From positions 2,583,001 to 2,647,000 of the forward strand of contig NZ_OY776414.1 of NCBI RefSeq assembly GCF_963675585.1: 64,000 nucleotides of DNA, written 5' to 3'. The stretch is from an uncultured Draconibacterium sp. (lineage in GTDB: Bacteria > Bacteroidota > Bacteroidia > Bacteroidales > Prolixibacteraceae). The position numbers were made by a program, and so were the translations under genes. This document shows positions 37,517 through 45,709 of this stretch, piece after piece. Numbering within the stretch: the first letter of the stretch is position 1; every line of letters starts with the position of its first letter. The notes beneath the pieces were generated by a model. That model did not search any database and had not been told where the DNA came from. It was given only the letters and a program-made list of their open reading frames with translations.

Positions 37517-37523
37517 AATTTTA
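37516..37523 (+). promoter_or_regulatory. Candidate -7 box (TAATTTTA) of an antisense transcript over the susC start, module 2
   Basis: One mismatch to TAnnTTTG. It begins at the same base relative to the reverse-oriented susC start codon as the box at 15882. Weak alone; supported by position and by the downstream hairpins. Confidence 0.3.
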
Positions 37524-37530
37524 CAATGAT

Positions 37531-37605
37531 TTAGTTAATAAATTTATTTATCATTTGCCGATGATAAATACCTGCCGGAGGTGTTGTCGCACTTCCGGTT
37601 TTTGT
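37531..37605 (+). ncRNA. Predicted cis-antisense small RNA opposite the susC leader (module 2)
   Basis: An RNA of about 75 nt is predicted from the plus-strand -7-like box at 37516. A stem-loop follows (37547-37568, TTTATCAT/ATGATAAA with loop TTGCCG), then a terminator hairpin (37575-37598) with T-tract ending at the fecR stop codon. Same order of elements as at 15896-16000. It would be complementary to the susC mRNA leader. Confidence 0.45.
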
Positions 37606-37606
37606 T
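37575..37606 (+). terminator. Plus-strand terminator with conserved loop, fecR-susC gap (module 2)
   Basis: Arms CCGGAGGTG/CACTTCCGG (one G-T wobble) around the 6-nt loop TTGTCG, then TTTTTGTTTT on the plus strand. The loop differs by one base from the module-1 loop TTGGCG, while the stems share almost no sequence. Confidence 0.65.
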
Positions 37607-38620
37607 TTAATTTATATCGACAGCTCTCATTCTTTTTTCATCTAACTCAAATTCTATTATTTCACCTTTCTGTACCGTTTTAATGGGTGCTATTTTCTCC
37701 ATTAAATCAATGGTTTCTTCCAATAATTCATTTTTAATGGTAAATGTAAAATGATAATCTTTTAGTTCGGCAGCATAGTCAAATTTCTGATTATATCTTG
37801 TCTCCAGCCTCTCAACCAACTCTTCCATTGTCTGATCAAAGATATTTATCATACCATCTTTCCACGATGTGTATTTCACTGTGTTTACCTCATTCACTTC
37901 CAGGTTTCTCTTTAGTTTATTAAAAGTTGCCCGTTCGCCGGGTTTTAAGTGACACTGGAAATTCGCCTCCTTTGTACTTAACAATTCCACTTTGCCCGAT
38001 TCAAGTACCACACTTATAATTTCAGACTCGGGATAGGCAGCAACATTAAATTTTGTTCCTATCACCTTTACTTTGATTTCATTACTCGTAACAATTAACG
38101 GAATATCCTCGTTTTTTGTAACCTCAAAATAAGCTTCCCCAATCAGCGTGATGTTCCTATTGTTGGCTGCAAATAAGTTGTTATACGAAATTTTAGAACC
38201 CGAATTTAGCCATACCATTGATCCATCGGGTAACTCAACTTTCGAAATTTGGCCGTTATCAGCTATTACTTGTGTAAAATACTCGGGAGTTGATTGCAAT
38301 TTATTTGATACAATATAAACTGCACTTGCTAAGCTAACTACAAAAAAGAAGATGGCAGCGTACCTGAAAAAATAGCTTATTTTTCGGGAAGACTGCCATC
38401 CACTGTAACTTTTTTGCAGCAATTGGTCTTGAATAGTACTCCAACTTTTCTCGCTACCTTCGGGAAATTGTTGGTTATCAAGACTTTTTTTCCAATCTAA
38501 CTTTTGACTATTAAAAGCTATACGATTTTCTTTTTGACGAAGCCACGTCAATAATTTTGCTTGCTCCTCTTCGGTGGCGCAACCTTCTAAATATTTTGTA
38601 ATAATTAATTTCATATTCAT
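37607..38620 (-). CDS. FecR family anti-sigma factor (module 2)
   Basis: 337 residues. Cytoplasmic anti-sigma segment about 1-85 (KYLEGCATEEEQAKLLTWLRQKENRIAFNSQKLDW); membrane segment about 87-107 (FFRYAAIFFFVVSLASAVYIV); periplasmic FecR domain with ADNGQISKVELPDGSMVWLNSGSKISYN, ITLIGEAYFEVTKNEDIPLIV and VKVIGTKFNVAAYPESE; and a C-terminal STN-like part (FDQTMEELVERLETRYNQKFDY, FTFTIKNELLEETIDLMEKI). It relays the SusC signal to the sigma factor encoded about 200 bp upstream. ATG at 38620 or 38614. The gap to the sigma gene holds an A-rich stretch with a short CCTAC/GTAGG hairpin. Confidence 0.95.
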   Translation of the reverse strand: MNMKLIITKYLEGCATEEEQAKLLTWLRQKENRIAFNSQKLDWKKSLDNQQFPEGSEKSWSTIQDQLLQKSYSGWQSSRKISYFFRYAAIFFFVVSLASAVYIVSNKLQSTPEYFTQVIADNGQISKVELPDGSMVWLNSGSKISYNNLFAANNRNITLIGEAYFEVTKNEDIPLIVTSNEIKVKVIGTKFNVAAYPESEIISVVLESGKVELLSTKEANFQCHLKPGERATFNKLKRNLEVNEVNTVKYTSWKDGMINIFDQTMEELVERLETRYNQKFDYAAELKDYHFTFTIKNELLEETIDLMEKIAPIKTVQKGEIIEFELDEKRMRAVDIN

Positions 38621-38821
38621 TTCTATTAGGAGTACAATAAAATAAATAAAACCCTACCCTGTAGGAAAGGAAAATGTTAAAAGTTAAAAGATAAGAATAG
38701 AAGAATGTGGAAAATAAAAGAGAAAAAAGAACGAAGAGTTTACTGAAAAGTGTCTTCGAAATACCTACCGCTTAAAGCAATGACTAATGACATGTGGCCA
38801 TATTGAATAGAGACCAAATAC

Positions 38822-39415
38822 TTATTCCAATAGCAAAGCAATTAAAACAATAAGCGCAGGATATTGCCGGATTAATTTATCGTGTATTTGCTGTTTGGCT
38901 TTTGAAATGTGCTTTTCCACCATTTTTATACTGATGCCCAATTCTTCGGCAATTTCTTTTTGTTTTTTACCCTCAATTTTACAGAGCGTAAAAACTAGCT
39001 TCATTTTATCTGGCAATTCATTAATTGCAACTTTAAACGATTCAATCAATTGCTCTTCAAGGCTTTTCTCTTCTTTTTCGGCAAAGTCTAATTGATATAA
39101 AAACTGCAATTCTTCAATATTCAGGTTCTCAATATCCACCCGATCGTTCTCTAACTTTTGTTTTTTCAGAAAATTAAGACATTTATTACGTAAGATTACA
39201 AACACATAACTTTCAATCGTTTTATCCGTTTTAATCGACTCCTTCTTGTTCCATAGCGTAATAAATGTCTCCTGAATCAGATCTTCAACCTGGCTGTGGT
39301 TCGAAATAAAAAGTTTACCATAGCTTTTTAAACGCGGATATAACAATCGAAATACTTCCTTAAAAGCTTCAGGGTTTCCCTTTTTTAGTTCTATTTTGGT
39401 TTGTATGTCGAACAC
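38822..39415 (-). CDS. ECF RNA polymerase sigma factor (module 2), non-ATG start
   Basis: About 197 residues if the GTG at 39413-39415 is used, giving FDIQTKIELKKGNPEAFKEVF, a normal ECF N-terminus. An in-frame TTG at 39497-39499 would add 28 residues (hydrophobic, untypical). No ATG exists before the sigma2 domain. Sigma2: FKEVFRLLYPRLKSYGKLFISN, VEDLIQETFITLWNKK and YVFVILRNKCLNFLKKQ. Sigma4: ELPDKMKLVFTLCKIEGKKQKEIAEELGISIKMVEKHISKAKQQIHDKL. The last residues (ALIVLIALLLE) are hydrophobic. It is expected to drive its own susCD operon under FecR control. Confidence 0.92.
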   Translation of the reverse strand: MFDIQTKIELKKGNPEAFKEVFRLLYPRLKSYGKLFISNHSQVEDLIQETFITLWNKKESIKTDKTIESYVFVILRNKCLNFLKKQKLENDRVDIENLNIEELQFLYQLDFAEKEEKSLEEQLIESFKVAINELPDKMKLVFTLCKIEGKKQKEIAEELGISIKMVEKHISKAKQQIHDKLIRQYPALIVLIALLLE

Positions 39416-39555
39416 AGTAAGCAAATGTAAATGAAAATTCGAATAAATCACTAGAGAAATTACATACTCAAAAAAGTGTATTTTTTTTCTCACCAACAAA
39501 TGTACCTGCTATTATAACCAAATGTAAAGAATGACCATTTTTTTCAGAAATATGC

Positions 39556-40512
39556 TTATTCGAAAGACACACAAACAGGTGCAAATATATTTTCAAGAGT
39601 ATATTCGGCGGCTTCTTCGTCACTCAACTGTTTGCACCATTCGAGCCTTGCGTTAGGATTTGCCCCGATTCCTGTGCTTTGGTATTCGGCATAGAAAGCT
39701 GTTTTATCGCGGGTTGTACCTCCCCAGTTTGCCCAACCTTCAGGAATGATATGACTGCCCAATTCGCAGTTCAAATAAACTGTTTTTGCATAATCGCGCC
39801 AGGGACGCCCCAGCATCACTTTATCCACACCTTCGGCTGCTGTTAATTTACAGTTGCGAAATACATATCCGTATTTTTTACCTTTGGGAGTGCTGGCTGC
39901 AGTAACATACGAATTACTCAGACTATTTACAGTACAATCGTCGAAAAGAACTGTGGCTGCGCCAAAAATAAAATCGGTAGTTCCTTCAATGTAACAATTT
40001 TTAAAGTGTTGACGGCTAAGTTCTCCAGCGGTGTACAGAGTATCTTGATTTCCCAAAATCCGGCAATTTTTAAATACACAACGGTCGCCCTGAACATGCA
40101 AAGCAACTGCCTGCCCCACTGCCCCTGCCGAATTAATGATGGTCAGATTTTCAGCATAAAATTCATCGGCATCTACTTTTAAAGTATAAGTATAAAAAGT
40201 GCTGTTACGTCCTCGATCGATTTTATTAAAATAATCGTCGTAGGTTAAAATTGTTTTTTCCGGATCTTCACCAATCAACGATAACTTTGTGTTGCAGGCA
40301 GGTACTCTTACTTTTTCGTAATACGTTCCGTTTTTAATGTAAATGTTTACCCGCGTATCCGGAAAAGCTTTGCTGGCATCAATTGCCGACTGAATGCTTG
40401 TAAAATCGCCACTTCCATCCTGAGCCACCGTAATTTCGGTTTCGTAGGCTGCTGCAATAAATCCTGAAAAAAGCAGGATGTTTAAAAAAGCTATGAATTT
40501 TATTGTTTTCAT
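39556..40512 (-). CDS. Pectin methylesterase (CE8)
   Basis: 318 residues with a signal peptide (cut near AAA-Y). A right-handed beta-helix pectinesterase that removes methyl groups from homogalacturonan, exposing it to further breakdown. Family motifs are clear: ITVAQDGSGDFTSIQSAIDA near the N-terminus; GQAVALHV (oxyanion Gln region); GNQDTLY (catalytic Asp); EGTTDFIFGAAT (second catalytic Asp); LGRPWRDYAKTVY (Arg); and PEGWANWGG. Directly downstream of the esterase gene (18 bp) on the same strand, so the two are likely co-transcribed. This is the strongest single marker that the locus targets pectin. Confidence 0.96.
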   Translation of the reverse strand: MKTIKFIAFLNILLFSGFIAAAYETEITVAQDGSGDFTSIQSAIDASKAFPDTRVNIYIKNGTYYEKVRVPACNTKLSLIGEDPEKTILTYDDYFNKIDRGRNSTFYTYTLKVDADEFYAENLTIINSAGAVGQAVALHVQGDRCVFKNCRILGNQDTLYTAGELSRQHFKNCYIEGTTDFIFGAATVLFDDCTVNSLSNSYVTAASTPKGKKYGYVFRNCKLTAAEGVDKVMLGRPWRDYAKTVYLNCELGSHIIPEGWANWGGTTRDKTAFYAEYQSTGIGANPNARLEWCKQLSDEEAAEYTLENIFAPVCVSFE

Positions 40513-40530
40513 ATTGTTTAAATCTGATAT

Positions 40531-41520
40531 CTATTTTAAAATTTTATCCAGAAAGTCAATCATGTATTGCACTGTTTCTTCAAACCAGGGATGAACCTGC
40601 CAAAACGAATGCGGACTATCAGCAATGGTTTTTACTTCAGTATAAATATGGTATTGGTCGAGTACAGTTATTACGGAATCGCGTCCGGCGTGAAACCGTG
40701 GCTGAGCACTGTTTATAAACAACATAGGCGGCGTATTCTCACCGGCATAAACCAAAGGCGATGCTTCCACCCACTTTTCGGGTGCCTCTTTATAAGTGGC
40801 TCCAAACCAATACGCGCCAGCCGATCTTTTGTTCGGATCGGTATCTTTGGCACTTTCGTTTGGATCGGTAAAATCCAGTACTCCATCCATGTCGATAATA
40901 GCCTGCACCTCTACCGATTGATCCATTTCGGCAGAATATCCATCAAATTTTTTCACATCAGCTGTCATGCCCACCAATGCAGCCAGTTGTCCTCCGGCCG
41001 AGCTTCCGGTAAGTGCAATCCGGTCAGGATCGATTTGATATTTTTCGGCATTTGCACGAACAAAACGAATGGCAGCTTTTATATCATAAACACCTTCGGG
41101 ATACAATGCTTCAGGCGAAAGGCGGTATTCTATGGGAATTGTAACATATCCGTTTTTTGCAATTTGCATGGCCATTGGAACCTGGGCAGCTTTGTTCCCA
41201 CTTCGCCAGCCACCACCAAAAATCATAATCAGAGCCGGGTATTCGCCATCAACTTTTGGCTGAAATATATCGAGTTTTAGCTCCCGTTTGCCATAATTTG
41301 TTTTTGGCAATGTAGCGTATACAATGTCGTAAGTTGCACTTACATTTGCCGGTAATTTAGGAAAAACGGGTGTAACGTTGGGATAATATTTTTTTAGTTT
41401 CACCCAGGCGGAATGCGGAGTGTACGATGTATCCATGGGAATTCCATTGATCTCGACCAACTGCGCGCGCGACGATAAACCAAAAAATAAAATAAAAGTT
41501 AGCAGGATGGATGTTTTCAT
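40531..41520 (-). CDS. Secreted alpha/beta-hydrolase carbohydrate esterase
   Basis: 329 residues with a signal peptide (cut near SRA-Q). Alpha/beta-hydrolase of the HSL/BD-FAE type: oxyanion motif MIFGGGWRSGN, nucleophile elbow GSSAGGQ, an Asp in the NTPPMLFINSAQ region, and the terminal His in DSPHSFW. In pectin loci such enzymes remove acetyl (or feruloyl) groups. Which acyl group is cut here is not visible. It is co-directional with and just upstream of the CE8 gene. Confidence 0.85.
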   Translation of the reverse strand: MKTSILLTFILFFGLSSRAQLVEINGIPMDTSYTPHSAWVKLKKYYPNVTPVFPKLPANVSATYDIVYATLPKTNYGKRELKLDIFQPKVDGEYPALIMIFGGGWRSGNKAAQVPMAMQIAKNGYVTIPIEYRLSPEALYPEGVYDIKAAIRFVRANAEKYQIDPDRIALTGSSAGGQLAALVGMTADVKKFDGYSAEMDQSVEVQAIIDMDGVLDFTDPNESAKDTDPNKRSAGAYWFGATYKEAPEKWVEASPLVYAGENTPPMLFINSAQPRFHAGRDSVITVLDQYHIYTEVKTIADSPHSFWQVHPWFEETVQYMIDFLDKILK

Positions 41521-41789
41521 GATCTAGAATTACACGTTAGTGGACAGTGAAAATAAAAGTCTTAGTTCTAAAAATTATGTCTTTAAACTCATTACGGACA
41601 AATAAAGCGACTTTCTGATGATATCCGGCTTTTAATTCGCAGTCCTGAATTGCTGAATGATTGCTGCAAATCGGGCTGTTATTCCGCAATATGGTTAAAA
41701 GTGTAAAAATAACATTATTTAAATGAATTCATTGGGCAAGAAGACCTGGAAGCAAAAGCACACGTATCTTTTTCCTAAATTCAGCCCAA
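41521..41789. other. Intergenic gap between korB and the esterase gene
   Basis: About 270 bp with no ORF, repeat or RNA structure that I can recognise. It should hold the promoter of the esterase-CE8 pair, but no good TAnnTTTG match was found on the minus strand. Confidence 0.4.
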
Positions 41790-41794
41790 AAGAA

Positions 41795-41825
41795 AGGCTC
41801 TATCCGCAATTAACAGATAGAGCCT
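41795..41825 (-). terminator. Terminator of the korAB operon
   Basis: Perfect 10-bp arms AGGCTCTATC/GATAGAGCCT with an 11-nt loop, then TTTCTTTT on the minus strand. It lies 30 bp after the korB stop. Confidence 0.85.
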
Positions 41826-41854
41826 AAAAATATTCTTTTTGAAATCAGTTCAAT

Positions 41855-42898
41855 CTAACACTTTTTACCCGAAACATTATTGTTTCCGGTAACTTCCCAT
41901 GTATTTCCTGATTGTAACAATTCGTCAACACAGGTAACTTTTCTGGTTTTTTGAACTTCTTTTATTTGTGCTTCCATTTCCACATCGTAAACAGGTGCGG
42001 CAACACTTCTGATAACTCCTAAAGCGACAGGAAAATCAGGCAATTGCATATTAATAAGTGCCATATGTAAAGTTGGATCAACTTCTTCTGCATCGTGTAC
42101 AAGAATGTCATCAGCAGTAACTCCGTTCTCACCAATTACAGCAACTCTTAATCTGCCTTTATCGAAAATCAGACCTTTTTCATTTTCAGCACCAAACAAC
42201 ATTGGTTTGCCGTGTTCCAATACCAACTGGCGGTCGGCACGATGGTTTGGATCAGTAATTGCATTGTGGATTCCGTTATTAAAAATCACACAATTCTGAA
42301 GTACTTCAACTACCGAGGTTCCCTGGTGTTTTGCTGCGTCTTCGAAAATCGACTGGCTTAATTTCAAGTTACCGTCAATTGAACGGGCAAAGAAAGTACC
42401 GCGAGCTCCAATTGCTAATTGCCCCGGAACAAAAGGATCTTCAACAGTTCCGAAAGGCGAAGTTTTACTTTTAAAACCACGGTCGGAAGTTGGTGAATAC
42501 TGACCTTTTGTTAAACCGTAAATGCGGTTGTTAAAAAGAATCAGGTTTACATTAATATTTCTTCTTATCAGGTGAATAAAATGGTTTCCGCCAATTGCCA
42601 GCGAATCGCCGTCACCTGAAATTACCCAAACACTTAAATCGGGATTGGCAGACTTTACGCCCGATGCAACCGCAGCTGCACGACCGTGTATTGTATGAAA
42701 TCCGAAAGTATTCATGTAATAAGGGAAACGTGACGAACAGCCAATACCTGAAATTACGGCAAACTTTTCTTTCGGAATTCCCATTCCTGCCATTGTACGC
42801 TGAACAGCATTAATAATCGCGAAATCGCCACAACCGGCGCACCAACGTACTTCGTTTTCGCTTTTAAAATCTTTAATGGTATATTTTAAGTCAGTCAT
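41855..42898 (-). CDS. korB: 2-oxoacid:ferredoxin oxidoreductase, beta subunit (TPP-binding)
   Basis: 347 residues. VRWCAGCGDFAIINAVQ at the N-terminus and SGIGCSSRFPYYMNTFGFHTIHGRA are the KorB/PorB beta signature. GDGDSLAIGGNHFIHLIRRNINVNLILFNNRIYGLTKGQYSPTS is the thiamine-diphosphate/Mg binding motif (GDG…NN). With KorA it oxidises a 2-oxoacid, most likely 2-oxoglutarate, with CoA and ferredoxin. Ferredoxin-linked 2-oxoglutarate oxidation by KorAB is common in Bacteroidota. The gene follows korA with a 2-bp gap. Confidence 0.95.
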   Translation of the reverse strand: MTDLKYTIKDFKSENEVRWCAGCGDFAIINAVQRTMAGMGIPKEKFAVISGIGCSSRFPYYMNTFGFHTIHGRAAAVASGVKSANPDLSVWVISGDGDSLAIGGNHFIHLIRRNINVNLILFNNRIYGLTKGQYSPTSDRGFKSKTSPFGTVEDPFVPGQLAIGARGTFFARSIDGNLKLSQSIFEDAAKHQGTSVVEVLQNCVIFNNGIHNAITDPNHRADRQLVLEHGKPMLFGAENEKGLIFDKGRLRVAVIGENGVTADDILVHDAEEVDPTLHMALINMQLPDFPVALGVIRSVAAPVYDVEMEAQIKEVQKTRKVTCVDELLQSGNTWEVTGNNNVSGKKC

Positions 42899-42900
42899 TT

Positions 42901-44739
42901 TTAGTCCTCCAGTAATTTTGTGATCTTCTCTTTCAACTCGCTCACAGTAAAAGGTAAACCTTTTAATTTGTTTGCCTGATGATAGGTAAACTGAGGTAAT
43001 TTATCGCGTAAATAACCTGCAAACTGTCCCATATTTAATTCGCAAACAATAATCTTTTTAAAGTTTCCGAATACCTCTGCCGTATTTGTTGGAAGTGGTT
43101 TAATATAATTAAAATGAGCCAGGCTTACGTTTTTACCTTCCAAACGAAGTTCACGAACAGTACTTACCATGTGTCCGTAAGTTCCACCCCAGCTCACAAC
43201 CAGCACATCACCATCCTCATCACCACAAACTTCAAGTTGTGGAATCATATCGGCAACACGTTGTACTTTTTCTTCTCTTATTTCAGAATTTACCTGGTGG
43301 TTTTCAGGATCGTGACTTACCGTTCCCGTCTGGTTTTTCTCTAAACCTCCAATTCGGTGCTCAAAACCTGGCATTCCCGGGAAAGCCCAGTCACGCGCCA
43401 ATGTTGCTTCGTCGCGTTTGTAAGCCAGAAAATCGGCAGCACTCTTAGCTACTCGTGGAGTAATTGAAGGAAGTTCGGCCATGGTTGGAATTTTCCAGGG
43501 CTCACTACCGTTGCCTAAGAAACCATCGGTTAGCAAAATTACCGGAACCATTCTTTCCAAAGCTATTTTAGAAGCCATGTAGGCAAAATTAAAACAATCG
43601 GAAGGAGTACTGGCTGCAAGTACAACAACAGGGCTTTCGCCGTTACGTCCGTAGAGTGCCTGCAATAAATCCGACTGCTCGGTTTTGGTAGGCAAACCTG
43701 TGGATGGACCACCGCGCTGAACATTTACAATTACCAAAGGAAGTTCGGCCATAACCGCCAAACCAATGGCTTCCGACTTTAATGCCAAACCCGGACCCGA
43801 TGTTGTAGTAATAGCAAGGTCGCCAGCAAACGAAGCTCCAATTGCCGATGCAATACCTGCAATCTCGTCTTCTGCCTGAAATGTTTTTACTCCCAAATCT
43901 TTTCTTTCCGACAAGGCAGTAAGAATATCTGTAGCCGGAGTAATAGGATACGATCCTAGAAACAACTCCAGACCCGATTTTTCTGCTGCAGCTAAAAATC
44001 CCCAGGCAGTTGCATGGTTTCCGTTTATGTTTCGGTAAGTACCGTTTTCAATTTCGGCAGGGTGTACCAAATAACTTGGAGTCATATGTTGCATGGTTAA
44101 ACCGTAGTTGTAACCATCGTGCAATACTTTTACGTTCGAATCAACAACAGCCGGTTTTTTGCTGAATTTTGCGCGAATAAATTCTTCAACAAAATCCAGA
44201 GGACGATTAAACATCCAGCATACCAAACCCAGTGCGAACATATTTTTACTACGAAGCACACTTTTGTTGTCGAGTCCGAATTCTTTTAAACCTTCAATGG
44301 TAAGACTGGTAATTGGAACCGGAATTTTAAAATAATCATCCAGATTACATTCTGCAAAAGGATCGTCAGTAGCAAAGTTTGCCTTTTTAAGGTTTTTCTC
44401 TGTAAACGAATCAGAATCGTAAATTATAGTACCACCTGGTTCAACAAATCGTGCATTTGCTTTAATAGCAGCCGGATTCATGGCAACCAAAACGTGGGCA
44501 TTGTCTCCCGGAGTATTTACATGCTTGTGTCCAAACTGAACCTGAAATCCGGATACTCCTCCAACAGTTCCCTGGGGTGCACGAATTTCGGAAGGATAAT
44601 CAGGAAAAGTTGAAATGTCATTTCCAAGCAGTGCGGTTGCATCCGAAAAAAGTGTTCCGGTAAGTTGCATTCCGTCGCCGGAATCACCGGAGAACCTAAT
44701 GGTTACTTCTTCCAGTTCGATTACTTTAGTGTCTTTCAT
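42901..44739 (-). CDS. korA: 2-oxoacid:ferredoxin oxidoreductase, fused gamma-alpha subunit
   Basis: 612 residues. The N-terminal gamma domain (about 8-190; IRFSGDSGDGMQLTGTLFSDATAL, FPDYPSEIRAPQGTVGGVSGFQVQFG) is fused to the alpha domain (about 225-600; ATAWGFLAAAEKSGLELFLGSYPITPATDIL, FQAEDEIAGIASAIGASFAGDLAITTTSGPGLALKSEAIGLAVM, RGGPSTGLPTKTEQSDLLQALYGRNGE). The KorA-type fusion is typical of Bacteroidota and aerobic Actinobacteria. A C-terminal transketolase-like segment follows (VVSWGGTYGHMVSTV). It pairs with korB. The start is ATG at 44737-44739; the divergent gap to the carbonic anhydrase gene is 272 bp. Confidence 0.95.
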   Translation of the reverse strand: MKDTKVIELEEVTIRFSGDSGDGMQLTGTLFSDATALLGNDISTFPDYPSEIRAPQGTVGGVSGFQVQFGHKHVNTPGDNAHVLVAMNPAAIKANARFVEPGGTIIYDSDSFTEKNLKKANFATDDPFAECNLDDYFKIPVPITSLTIEGLKEFGLDNKSVLRSKNMFALGLVCWMFNRPLDFVEEFIRAKFSKKPAVVDSNVKVLHDGYNYGLTMQHMTPSYLVHPAEIENGTYRNINGNHATAWGFLAAAEKSGLELFLGSYPITPATDILTALSERKDLGVKTFQAEDEIAGIASAIGASFAGDLAITTTSGPGLALKSEAIGLAVMAELPLVIVNVQRGGPSTGLPTKTEQSDLLQALYGRNGESPVVVLAASTPSDCFNFAYMASKIALERMVPVILLTDGFLGNGSEPWKIPTMAELPSITPRVAKSAADFLAYKRDEATLARDWAFPGMPGFEHRIGGLEKNQTGTVSHDPENHQVNSEIREEKVQRVADMIPQLEVCGDEDGDVLVVSWGGTYGHMVSTVRELRLEGKNVSLAHFNYIKPLPTNTAEVFGNFKKIIVCELNMGQFAGYLRDKLPQFTYHQANKLKGLPFTVSELKEKITKLLED

Positions 44740-44977
44740 CTTGTTAAAATTATTTACTTTTTTGAAATAAATATCTTCTTGTAACCAGTGGTTTCAAGTT
44801 TCAATTATTTACTATTTTATCTTAAGTCTGTTATATCCATAAAAAAAACGACCCTAAAACTACTAAATCATAATTTTAGAACCGGTTTCGTTGATGGATG
44901 ATTTTAAAGATGCGTAACAAATGTAACCATTATTTAACAAGATTTGAATGACTTATCTGATAGTTTTCCAAATTTCA

Positions 44978-44985
44978 TATTTTTG
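44978..44985 (+). promoter_or_regulatory. Candidate -7 element (TATTTTTG) for the gamma-carbonic anhydrase gene
   Basis: Exact TAnnTTTG match 26 bp upstream of the ATG. No TTG at the expected -33 distance, so a moderate-to-weak call. Confidence 0.35.
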
Positions 44986-45011
44986 CAATTAATTTAAAAT
45001 CAATTCAGATA

Positions 45012-45527
45012 ATGACACTAATAAGAGAACTCAACAATAAGACTCCAAAATTTGGAAAAGACTGCTTTTTGGCAGAAACAGCGGCCATAATCGGTGATGT
45101 TGAAATTGGCGATAATTGCAGCATTTGGTATAGTGCCGTTTTACGTGGCGATGTGAATTACATAAAAATTGGAAACAATACGAATGTACAGGACAATGCC
45201 ACAATACATGCTACCTACAAAAAATCGCCAACAAATATCGGCAACAATGTTACCATTGCTCACGGCGCGGTAATTCATGGTTGTACTCTACAAGACAATG
45301 TTATGATTGGCATGAACGCAGTAATACTCGATAATGCAATAATTGAAAGCAACTCGATTGTTGCTGCCGGATCGGTAGTTACCAAAGGAACGATTGTAGA
45401 ATCGGGAAGTGTTTACGCAGGTGTTCCGGCCAAAAAAGTAAAAGACATAAGCCCTGAACTTTTGCATGGCGAAGTAAATCGTATTGCAGATGCTTACCAC
45501 TTATATTCGAGTTGGTATAAAGAGTAG
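45012..45527 (+). CDS. Gamma-class carbonic anhydrase-like hexapeptide protein
   Basis: 171 residues, the size of YrdA/CaiE-type gamma-carbonic anhydrases: a left-handed beta-helix trimer that binds zinc between subunits. Three His ligands are visible in NATIHATY, IAHGAVIHG (first and second His). The conserved IWYSAVLRGDVNYIKIGNNTNVQDN, MIGMNAVILDNAII and YAGVPAKKVKDIS complete the fold. It probably interconverts CO2 and bicarbonate, though many family members have no proven activity. It is transcribed alone, divergent from korA and convergent with btuD. Confidence 0.92.
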   Translation: MTLIRELNNKTPKFGKDCFLAETAAIIGDVEIGDNCSIWYSAVLRGDVNYIKIGNNTNVQDNATIHATYKKSPTNIGNNVTIAHGAVIHGCTLQDNVMIGMNAVILDNAIIESNSIVAAGSVVTKGTIVESGSVYAGVPAKKVKDISPELLHGEVNRIADAYHLYSSWYKE

Positions 45528-45528
45528 T

Positions 45529-45709
45529 TGAAAGACTGGAAAAAGTGATCAGTCTCAGTCTCAGTTTGAAGAGAAGAACTTTGTAATTCCTTATCCTAAT
45601 TGGATATTTATTATTTCAATAGAATTAGCGGAAAGATGGTTTTCGTTGACTGGAAAAAGTAATAAAACTTTACTGAGACTGTCACTGTGACTGTGACTGA
45701 GACTTTCTA
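45529..45709. repeat. Inverted degenerate 6-bp tandem arrays between convergent genes
   Basis: Left arm (45529-45573) ends in AGTCTC-AGTCTC-AGTTTG. The reverse complement of the right arm (45668-45709) contains AGTCTC-AGTCAC-AGTCAC-AGTGAC-AGTCTC. A direct copy of GACTGGAAAAAGT also occurs twice (45535, 45648). The array runs into the btuD stop codon. A large imperfect hairpin that could end both convergent transcripts is possible. Confidence 0.6.

Noticed and set aside
40567-41280. 237-residue plus-strand ORF opposite the esterase gene
   Set aside because: It is the shadow of a well-supported alpha/beta-hydrolase; its translation has no recognisable motifs.
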